Notes under the pieces: model-generated
The model's input: only the letters and a program-made list of their open reading frames with translations
Databases searched by the model: none
Told to the model about the DNA's origin: nothing
In this document: piece by piece, positions 52,880 through 59,888 of the stretch
How the letters are laid out: each line of letters opens with the position of its first letter
How positions within the stretch are numbered: position 1 is the first letter of the stretch
DNA from: Pseudomonas sp. P7548
Lineage (GTDB): Bacteria; Pseudomonadota; Gammaproteobacteria; Pseudomonadales; Pseudomonadaceae
Reading direction: 5' to 3'
DNA: 64,000 nucleotides
NCBI RefSeq assembly: GCF_013386585.1
Contig: NZ_JACARO010000011.1
Span: 62,001 to 126,000, forward strand
Translations under genes and position numbers: made by a program

Positions 52880-52971
52880 ATGTGGGAGCGGGCTTGCTCG
52901 CGAATGCGGTGGTTCTGTCAATATCTCTAGTGACTGACACTCTGCATTCGCGAGCAAGCCCGCTCCCACAT
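52880..52971. repeat. REPIN, dominant type
   Basis: Inverted REP units ATGTGGGAGCGGGCTTGCTC ... GAGCAAGCCCGCTCCCACAT with a centre containing GACTGACAC. It lies between the convergent hasF and trmA genes. Confidence 0.9.
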
Positions 52972-52995
52972 TTTTAATCCGTGGTGTTCACAGGT

Positions 52996-54075
52996 TTATC
53001 GGCGGGTCAGCAGCACGCCGGATTCCATGTGGTGCGTCCACGGGAACTGGTCAAACATCGCGCACTGGGTGATCTTGTGCGTGTCGTGCAGTTGCGCAAT
53101 GTTCGCCGCCAACGTCTCCGGGTTGCAGGAGATGTACAGGATGTTGTCGAAGCGGCGGGTCAGTTCGCAGGTGTCCGGGTCCATGCCGGCGCGCGGCGGG
53201 TCGACGAAGACACTGCCGAACTCGTAACTCTTCAGATCAATGCCGTGCAGGCGACGGAACGGGCGCACTTCATTGAGCGCCTCGGTGAGTTCTTCGGCAG
53301 ACAGGCGCACCAGGGTGACGTTATCCACGGCGTTCTCATCAAGGTTGCTCAAGGCTGCGTTGACCGAGGTCTTGCTGATCTCGGTGGCCAGTACCTTGCG
53401 CACGCGGGTGGCCAGCGGCAGGGTGAAGTTGCCGTTGCCGCAATACAGCTCGAGCAAATCATCCGGGCGATCGCCCAAGGCTTCGTACGCCCAGTTGAGC
53501 ATCTTCTGGTTCACCGTGCCGTTGGGCTGGGTGAAGGCGCCCTCGGGTTGGCGATAGCTGAAGGTGCGACCGCCCACGTCGAGCTTTTCCACCACGTAGT
53601 CGTGGCCGATCACATCGCGTTTGCCCTTGGAGCGGCCAATGATGCTCACGTTCAAGTCCGCCGCCAGCTGGTTCGCGGCGGTGTGCCAGTGCTCGTCCAG
53701 CGGGCGGTGGTAGCACAGGGTGATCATCGCGTCGCCGGCCAGGGTGGTGAGGAACTCCACCTGGAACAGCTTGTGGCTCAGGGCGGCGCTGGCTTGCCAG
53801 GCGGCCTTGAGTTGCGGCATCAACTGGTTGATACGCAGGCTGGCAATCGGGAATTCTTCGATCAGGATCGGCGTGCGCTTGTCGTCTTGCGAAAACATCG
53901 CGTAGTGGCGATCACCGCCTTCGCGCCACAGACGGAACTCCGCACGCAGGCGGAAGTGCTGCAGTGGCGAGTCGAATACCTGCGGCTCGGGTGCGTCGAA
54001 CGGTGCCAACAGGTCACGCAAGCGCGTGACCTTGTCTTGCAGTTGAGCGGTGTAGCTTGCGGCGTCAAAAGTCAT
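52996..54075 (-). CDS. trmA: tRNA (uracil-54 C5)-methyltransferase
   Basis: A 359-residue methyltransferase that makes ribothymidine at position 54 of tRNA. The SAM-binding motif is [38 protein letters not shown] follows, then [20 protein letters not shown], and the catalytic Cys in [18 protein letters not shown], with C-terminal [18 protein letters not shown]. There is no TRAM domain, as in TrmA. The start overlaps the stop of the NCS2 permease gene (ATGA), so the two are coupled. The length agrees with E. coli TrmA (366). Confidence 0.95.
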   Translation of the reverse strand: MTFDAASYTAQLQDKVTRLRDLLAPFDAPEPQVFDSPLQHFRLRAEFRLWREGGDRHYAMFSQDDKRTPILIEEFPIASLRINQLMPQLKAAWQASAALSHKLFQVEFLTTLAGDAMITLCYHRPLDEHWHTAANQLAADLNVSIIGRSKGKRDVIGHDYVVEKLDVGGRTFSYRQPEGAFTQPNGTVNQKMLNWAYEALGDRPDDLLELYCGNGNFTLPLATRVRKVLATEISKTSVNAALSNLDENAVDNVTLVRLSAEELTEALNEVRPFRRLHGIDLKSYEFGSVFVDPPRAGMDPDTCELTRRFDNILYISCNPETLAANIAQLHDTHKITQCAMFDQFPWTHHMESGVLLTRR

Positions 54076-55367
54076 GCGTTGAACCAGCCCAGCTTGATCA
54101 CGAACAGGATCGACAGGATCACCAGTGCCGGGTTCAGCTCACGGTAGCGGCCCGAAAGCAGCTTGATAGCGGTCCAGGCGATGAAACCGAAGGCGATGCC
54201 GTTGGCGATGGAGTAAGTGAATGGCATTGCCAGGGCGGTGATCACCACCGGCGCGGCAACGGTGATGTCGTCCCAGTCGATTTCGGCCAGGCCCGAGGTC
54301 ATCAGCACGGCCACGAACAGCAGCGCCGGGGCAGTGGCGAAGGCCGGCACGCTGGCGGCCAGTGGCGAGAAGAACAGCGCCAGCAGGAACAGGATCGCGA
54401 CCACGATGGCGGTCAGGCCAGTACGGCCACCGGCGCTCACGCCTGCGGCGGATTCAATGTAGCTGGTGGTGGTCGAGGTGCCCAGCAGGGAACCGGCCAT
54501 GGCGGCGGTGCTGTCGGCGATCAGCGCACGGCCCATTTTCGGCATGTGGCCGTCCTTGCCCATCAGGCCGGCGCGCTTGGCGACGCCGATCAGGGTGCCG
54601 GAGTTATCAAACAGGTCGACGAACAGGAAGGCGAAGATCACGCTGACCAGGCCGATATCCAGCGCGCCTTTGATATCCAGTTGCAGGAAGGTCGGGGCCA
54701 GGGACGGTGGCATCGAGGTCACGCCGCCGAACGGGGTGAAGCCCAGGGCGATGGAGACGATGGTCACTGCCAGAATGCCGATCAGCACCGCACCGCGCAC
54801 GGCCAGGGCTTCCAGCGCGACGATCAGCGCGAAACCGAGGGTGGCCAGGATCGGCGCCGGTTGCTTCAGGTCGCCCAGGCCGACCATGGTGGCCGGGTTG
54901 CTCACCACGATGCCGGCGTTGTGCAGGGCGATCAGCGCCAGGAACAGGCCGATACCGGCGGCAATCGCCGAACGCAGGGGCAGGGGGATGCTGTTGATGA
55001 TCCACTCACGGATGCGGAAGATCGACAGCAGGAAGAACAGCACCGCCGAAATGAACACCGCGCCCAGCGCCACTTGCCAGGTATGGCCCATGTGCAGGAC
55101 CACGGTGTAGGTAAAGAAGGCGTTGAGGCCCATGCCCGGCGCCAGGGCGATCGGGTAGTTGGCAATCAGGCCCATCACGGTCGAACCGATGGCGGCCGCC
55201 AGGCAGGTCGCGACGAACACCGCACCCTTGTCCATGCCGGTTTCGCCGAGGATGCTCGGGTTCACGAACAGGATGTAGGCCATGGCCAGAAATGTCGTGA
55301 TCCCCGCGAGAATCTCGGTGCGCACGTTGGTGTTGTGTGCCTTGAGTTGAAACAGCTTTTCCAGCAT
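54072..55367 (-). CDS. NCS2 purine permease (AzgA/GhxP-type)
   Basis: A 431-residue permease of the AzgA-like NCS2 branch that imports hypoxanthine, guanine or adenine with protons. It has 12-14 predicted segments. Signatures are [60 protein letters not shown], and [24 protein letters not shown] (here [20 protein letters not shown]) with [20 protein letters not shown]. It overlaps trmA by four bases, a common pairing. The dyad at 55405-55420 upstream may be an operator. The specific base taken up cannot be called. Confidence 0.9.
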   Translation of the reverse strand: MLEKLFQLKAHNTNVRTEILAGITTFLAMAYILFVNPSILGETGMDKGAVFVATCLAAAIGSTVMGLIANYPIALAPGMGLNAFFTYTVVLHMGHTWQVALGAVFISAVLFFLLSIFRIREWIINSIPLPLRSAIAAGIGLFLALIALHNAGIVVSNPATMVGLGDLKQPAPILATLGFALIVALEALAVRGAVLIGILAVTIVSIALGFTPFGGVTSMPPSLAPTFLQLDIKGALDIGLVSVIFAFLFVDLFDNSGTLIGVAKRAGLMGKDGHMPKMGRALIADSTAAMAGSLLGTSTTTSYIESAAGVSAGGRTGLTAIVVAILFLLALFFSPLAASVPAFATAPALLFVAVLMTSGLAEIDWDDITVAAPVVITALAMPFTYSIANGIAFGFIAWTAIKLLSGRYRELNPALVILSILFVIKLGWFNA

Positions 55368-55404
55368 GCCGGCTCCCTGTGACGCTATTGTGCGTCGTTA
55401 TTTG

Positions 55405-55420
55405 TTGACCTCTAAGTCAA
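55405..55420. promoter_or_regulatory. Inverted repeat upstream of the purine permease
   Basis: TTGAC-CTCTAA-GTCAA, a perfect 5-base dyad with a 6-base gap, flanked by TTTG and CACAAA. It lies 38 bases before the permease start in the divergent intergenic region. It could bind a GntR- or LysR-type regulator; none is encoded here. Confidence 0.42.
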
Positions 55421-55589
55421 AGCACAAACTGCGCCAAGCGCCTGTGGTTTCAGAGAGGATCGGAAAAAGCGGCGCATCATACCAGCAGCCGAGGCCATAT
55501 GGTGTATGGGCTGGGCCTCTTGAACAATCGCTCCGGATCATGGCCTTGAGGCATACTGCGCCGACGTTTAATTCAAGGTCATTGCCAGC

Positions 55590-56036
55590 ATGAAAAAAGC
55601 CAACGCGTGGAGTCTAGCTCTGATCGCCAGTATCAGCCTGTGGCTAAGTGCGGCACCGGCGTGGGGCGCGACTGCACCGGCCTTGAGCGAAGTGCGCGTG
55701 TTCAAGGTCGAGTCGGCAGCTTGCACTGAAACCATCCCGGAACGGGCACAGAGCACCCAGATGTGCACGCACCGCGGGCCTACCCGGGTCTCGGTGATGG
55801 AAGTCGGCCTGGGCAAGAACCCCATGGGCCGTTTCGACGGTGCCGAGCTGGACGGCACACGCACGCCCATCTGCCAGGTCGGCAACATCAGCCAGGCGTG
55901 CAACGGCGCAGGCACCCTGATGGGCTACATCTACGTGTTCAGCCTGAATGTCGAAGCGCCCGGTTGGTTCGAGTACAGCAACTCGTCGATCAACGGCCCG
56001 CAGAACACCTTGAAGACGCTGCTCAATATCCGCTGA
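55590..56036 (+). CDS. Small secreted protein, DUF4879-like
   Basis: A 148-residue exported protein. The signal peptide MKKANAWSLALIASISLWLS is cleaved near PAWGA. The mature part has SEVRVFKVESAACTETIPER, VSVMEVGLGKNPMGRFDGAE, CQVGNISQACNGAGTLMGYI and FEYSNSSINGPQNTLKTLLN. Four cysteines could form two disulfides. This recalls DUF4879 (B. subtilis YolA), an extracellular family of unknown role. The family call is tentative. It stands alone between the divergent permease and the molybdo-enzyme genes. Confidence 0.65.
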   Translation: MKKANAWSLALIASISLWLSAAPAWGATAPALSEVRVFKVESAACTETIPERAQSTQMCTHRGPTRVSVMEVGLGKNPMGRFDGAELDGTRTPICQVGNISQACNGAGTLMGYIYVFSLNVEAPGWFEYSNSSINGPQNTLKTLLNIR

Positions 56037-56132
56037 TCAATCCCCTTGAACGCTCATTACCCCGGGAAGTCGTACCCCTGAGACGGCGACTTTCCTGAAC
56101 GCCGCGGATGTACACCAACCCGTGAGGTGTTT

Positions 56133-56642
56133 ATGAGCGCAACCCCCAACGGCGCGTCGGCTCGACCGTTCGCCAGCCACCCGATACGCCTGATCCTCAA
56201 CGGTCAAGATCGCCAATTGGATGTGTTGCCCTGGACCACTCTGCTGGACCTGCTACGCGAACAACTGGACCTGATTGGCAGTAAAAAGGGCTGCGACCAC
56301 GGCCAATGCGGTGCCTGCACCGTGTTGCGCGATGGCAAACGGGTGAATGCCTGCCTGACCCTGGCGGTGATGTGCGACGGCGCCGAGCTGACGACGGTCG
56401 AGGGTTTGGCCAGCGGCGACGTGCTCCATCCGATTCAGCGGGCCTTTATCAAACACGATGCCTTTCAGTGTGGCTATTGCACCCCCGGTCAACTCTGTTC
56501 CGCCGTCGGCCTGGCCAATGAAGGCCGTGCGCACACCCCTGCGCAAATCCAGGAATTGATGAGTGGCAACCTCTGCCGCTGCGGCGCCTACAGCAATATT
56601 CGCGATGCCATCGAAGAGGTTGTACTGGGAGGTGAGCAATGA
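56133..56642 (+). CDS. Molybdo-hydroxylase [2Fe-2S] subunit (PaoA/YagT-like)
   Basis: A 169-residue iron-sulfur subunit of a xanthine dehydrogenase/aldehyde oxidase-type complex. The plant-type ferredoxin cluster is GCDHGQCGACTVLRDGKRVN plus ACL; the second cluster is in FQCGYCTPGQLCSA and GNLCRCGAYSNI. E. coli PaoA has an N-terminal Tat signal, but here the N-terminus (MSATPNGASARPFASHPIRL) lacks a twin-arginine segment, so the enzyme is predicted cytoplasmic. It starts at ATG 56133 and ends with an ATGA overlap onto the FAD subunit. Confidence 0.9.
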   Translation: MSATPNGASARPFASHPIRLILNGQDRQLDVLPWTTLLDLLREQLDLIGSKKGCDHGQCGACTVLRDGKRVNACLTLAVMCDGAELTTVEGLASGDVLHPIQRAFIKHDAFQCGYCTPGQLCSAVGLANEGRAHTPAQIQELMSGNLCRCGAYSNIRDAIEEVVLGGEQ

Positions 56643-57628
56643 ATCCCTTTCATTACAGCAAGCCGGTGGACATACAGGAGGCCGTTCACCTGAGCAGCGC
56701 CGCCTCGCGCTTCATTGCCGGCGGCACTAACTTGTTGGACCTGATGAAAGAAAACATCAGCCGCCCCGAACACCTGATCGATATCACCGGCCTGCCGCTT
56801 CAAGGCGTGGAGGCGACCGCCGACGGCGGGGTGATGATCGGTGCATTGGTCAGCAACGCCGACCTGGCCTGGCACCCGCTGATCGAACAGCGTTACCCAC
56901 TGTTGTCTCAAGCCATCCTCGCCGGGGCCTCGCCGCAATTGCGCAACATGGCCAGTACCGGAGGCAACCTGTTGCAGCGCACGCGGTGCTATTACTTCTA
57001 TGACGCCGCTGTGCCGTGCAACAAGCGCGAGCCCGGCAGCGGTTGCCCGGCGCGCACCGGCTTGAATCGCATCCACGCCATCCTCGGCGCCAGCGCCCAG
57101 TGTGTGGCCACTCACCCTTCAGACATGTGCGTCGCCTTGGCGGCGCTGGAGGCGCGGGTACATGTTGAAGGGCGTGGCGGCGCGCGGGTCATCGAGTTTG
57201 CTGACTTTCACCGCCTGCCCGGCGACGCGCCGCAACGCGATAACCAGTTGGCCGACGACGAACTGATCACGGCCATCGAGCTGCCAGCCGATCAACTGGC
57301 CCAACACAGCCATTACTTGAAGATTCGCGACCGCGCCTCTTATGCGTTTGCGCTGGTGTCGGTAGCCGCCGCCCTTGAGCTGGACGGCGAGACCATCGTC
57401 GATGCCCGTCTGGCGCTTGGCGGTGTGGCGCATAAACCCTGGCGTGACCGCGCGGTGGAGACGGGGTTGATCGGCCAGGTCGTCAGCCGTGAGACTTTCA
57501 GCGCGGCCGCCGACGCCCTGCTGCAAGACGCCGAACCGTTGGTGCACAACGCGTTCAAGATCAAGCTGGCACGCCGCGGGATTATTCGCGCCCTGAGTGA
57601 TGCCGCTCTCGCTGGAGCACGGCCATGA
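56639..57628 (+). CDS. Molybdo-hydroxylase FAD subunit (PaoB/YagS-like)
   Basis: A 329-residue FAD-binding subunit. FAD-contact motifs are SRFIAGGTNLLDLMKENISR and QLRNMASTGGNLLQRTRCYY. The insertion CYYFYDAAVPCNKREPGSGC carries three Cys, and one more lies in the adjacent region, as in PaoB, which binds an extra [4Fe-4S] cluster there. Then come HPSDMCVALAALEARVHVEG and the CO-dehydrogenase C-terminal domain (YLKIRDRASYAFALVSVAAA). It overlaps both neighbours by four bases, which fits a strictly stoichiometric complex. Confidence 0.9.
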   Translation: MNPFHYSKPVDIQEAVHLSSAASRFIAGGTNLLDLMKENISRPEHLIDITGLPLQGVEATADGGVMIGALVSNADLAWHPLIEQRYPLLSQAILAGASPQLRNMASTGGNLLQRTRCYYFYDAAVPCNKREPGSGCPARTGLNRIHAILGASAQCVATHPSDMCVALAALEARVHVEGRGGARVIEFADFHRLPGDAPQRDNQLADDELITAIELPADQLAQHSHYLKIRDRASYAFALVSVAAALELDGETIVDARLALGGVAHKPWRDRAVETGLIGQVVSRETFSAAADALLQDAEPLVHNAFKIKLARRGIIRALSDAALAGARP

Positions 57629-59808
57629 CTGCTATTGGCAAACCGTTGGACCGGGTGGACGGTCTGCTCAAGGTCACTGGTCAGGCGCGTTATGCCGGTG
57701 AGTTCCCGGAAGAAGGCTTGTTATATGGCAGCGTAGTGTCCAGCACCGTTGCCAAAGGGCGAGTGACCCGCATCGATGCCGCCAAAGCCTTGGCATTGCC
57801 GGGCGTGGTCATGGTGCTTGATCACCTCAACCGGCCGAAACTTGCGAGTTACGATGACGCTTTCGCTGACGCCGATGCAGCCGACGGCTCAGCGTTTCGT
57901 CCGTTGTACAACGACCGCGTGTTGTACAGCGGCCAGCCCTTGGCCTTGGTGATCGCTGATAACCTGGAACTGGCGCGGCATGCGGGCTCCTTGGTGGAAA
58001 TCGAGTATGCCACCAAAGCCTTCGAAACCGACTTGCTGGCCGTGCAGGAACAAGCGCACCCGTCGCCACAAACTCCGCCTGCGCCACGCGGAAATTTCCA
58101 GGCCGAATGGAGCGCAGCCGCTGTCCACCTGGACGTGCACTACAGCACGCCCATCGAACACCACAACCCCATGGAACCCCATGCCAGTACCGTGCTTTAT
58201 CAGTCCGATGGCACGTTGCATATCCACGACAAAACCCAAGGCCCGCAAAACTGTCAGGCCTATGTGCAAAAAGTCTTCGGCCTGGATAAAACCCAGGTGC
58301 GGGTTTTTGCCGCGTTTGTCGGCGGGGCATTTGGATCAGGATTGCGCCCGCAATATCAGTTGCCGTTGGCCGTGATGGCGGCCCTGGCGCTCAAGCGTTC
58401 GGTGCGCGTGACGCTGACCCGTCAACAGATGTTCACCTTCGGTTATCGCCCGCGCACCTTGCAGCGTTTGCAGATGGGCGCGGCGGCCAACGGTCGGTTG
58501 ATGGCACTTGGGCACACCGCGATTGGCCAAACCTCACGTTTCGAGGATTTCAGCGAACACGTGGTGGAGTGGAGCGGCATGCTCTACCACTGCGACAACA
58601 TGCAGTTGACCTACAAGCTGGTGCCACTGGACGTGTACACGCCGCTGGACATGCGCGCGCCCGGCGCCGCCCTCGGTGTGATCGGCCTGGAGTGTGCGAT
58701 GGATGAGCTGGCCTGCGCGCTGGGCATCGACCCCGTGCAACTGCGCCTGATCAACTATGCCGAACACAATCAGAACGAAGATAAGCCTTGGTCCAGCAAG
58801 GCCTTGCGCGAGTGTTACCGCGAAGGCGCCGAGCGTTTCGGCTGGAGCCAGCGCAACCCGGAGCCACGCAGCATGCGCGACGGCCGCCAGTTGATCGGCT
58901 GGGGCATGGCCGGCGGCGTGTGGGAAGCGATGCAGATGAAGGCCAGTGCCAAGGCAAGGCTCGACGCTAACGGCAAACTGACGGTCAGCAGCGCCACCAC
59001 GGATATCGGCACCGGCACCTACACCGTGATGACCCAAATTGCGGCGCAAACCAGCGGCGTGGCAATGGACGATATCCGCTTTTTGCTCGGTGACTCATCG
59101 TTGCCCACCGCGCCTTTGCAGGGCGGCTCGTTTACCGTTTCGTCGGTCGGGACCGCGGTGCAGCAGGCGTGTGAAGCGCTTAACGTCAAGTTGCTGGAAA
59201 TCGCCCGGCAGACTTATCCCGTGTTCAAGGATGCCGAGACAGTCCGTTTTGAAGGCGGCCAGCTCCATACCCGCGACGTGAGTGTGTCGTTGGCGCAGCT
59301 GGTCAAGGACGGCGGCGAAGACGCTCTGGAAGTGCAGGTCGACAGTGAACCTGACAAGAAGCGCGAAGGTTATTCAACCGCTACTCACTCGGCGGTATTC
59401 GTCGAGGTGCGTGTGGATGAAGACCTGGGCACGATCAAGGTGAGCCGTGTGGTCAGCGCGATTGCGGCGGGGCGCGTGGTCAATCCGAAGATGGCGCGCA
59501 GCCAGATCCTCGGCGGTGTGGTGTGGGGTATCGGCATGGCGCTGCACGAAGAAACCCAGACCGATCATCAGCTCGGGCGCTATATGAACCACAGCCTGGC
59601 CGAGTACCACATCCCGGTGAACGCCGATATCGGCGACATAGACGTGGTTTTTGTCGAAGAACACGACGAAATCGTCAACGCCCTTGGGTCCAAGGGCGTA
59701 GGCGAAATTGGCATTGTCGGGGTGGCAGCCGCAGTGGCGAATGCGGTGTATCACGCCACTGGCAAGCGGGTGCGGGACTTTCCCATCACCTTGGATAAGG
59801 TGCTGTGA
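57625..59808 (+). CDS. Molybdo-hydroxylase large (molybdopterin) subunit (PaoC/YagR-like)
   Basis: A 727-residue molybdenum-cofactor subunit. It opens GKPLDRVDGLLKVTGQARYA. Cofactor and substrate motifs are FVGGAFGSGLRPQYQLPLAV, NPMEPHASTV, DMRAPGAALGVIGLECAMDE, GTGTYTVMTQIAAQTSGVA, and the catalytic Glu near the end in GSKGVGEIGIVGVAAAV. PaoC-like enzymes oxidise aromatic and aliphatic aldehydes to acids with a Mo-MCD cofactor. It overlaps the FAD subunit gene. No PaoD/XdhC-type maturation chaperone follows, so that gene must be elsewhere if it is needed. Confidence 0.92.
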   Translation: MTAIGKPLDRVDGLLKVTGQARYAGEFPEEGLLYGSVVSSTVAKGRVTRIDAAKALALPGVVMVLDHLNRPKLASYDDAFADADAADGSAFRPLYNDRVLYSGQPLALVIADNLELARHAGSLVEIEYATKAFETDLLAVQEQAHPSPQTPPAPRGNFQAEWSAAAVHLDVHYSTPIEHHNPMEPHASTVLYQSDGTLHIHDKTQGPQNCQAYVQKVFGLDKTQVRVFAAFVGGAFGSGLRPQYQLPLAVMAALALKRSVRVTLTRQQMFTFGYRPRTLQRLQMGAAANGRLMALGHTAIGQTSRFEDFSEHVVEWSGMLYHCDNMQLTYKLVPLDVYTPLDMRAPGAALGVIGLECAMDELACALGIDPVQLRLINYAEHNQNEDKPWSSKALRECYREGAERFGWSQRNPEPRSMRDGRQLIGWGMAGGVWEAMQMKASAKARLDANGKLTVSSATTDIGTGTYTVMTQIAAQTSGVAMDDIRFLLGDSSLPTAPLQGGSFTVSSVGTAVQQACEALNVKLLEIARQTYPVFKDAETVRFEGGQLHTRDVSVSLAQLVKDGGEDALEVQVDSEPDKKREGYSTATHSAVFVEVRVDEDLGTIKVSRVVSAIAAGRVVNPKMARSQILGGVVWGIGMALHEETQTDHQLGRYMNHSLAEYHIPVNADIGDIDVVFVEEHDEIVNALGSKGVGEIGIVGVAAAVANAVYHATGKRVRDFPITLDKVL

Positions 59809-59888
59809 AAACGTCGTGCTGATGGGGGGCGGGAGGGAAGTATCGAATGCCTGGCTTCGCCAGAATCGGGGGTGACTCCCACCCACTA

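Noticed and set aside
8741..52971. CRISPR array made by the recurrent GTGGGAGCGGGCTTGC repeats
   Set aside because: The repeats are scattered kilobases apart as inverted pairs in intergenic gaps, which is REPIN organisation; no cas genes.
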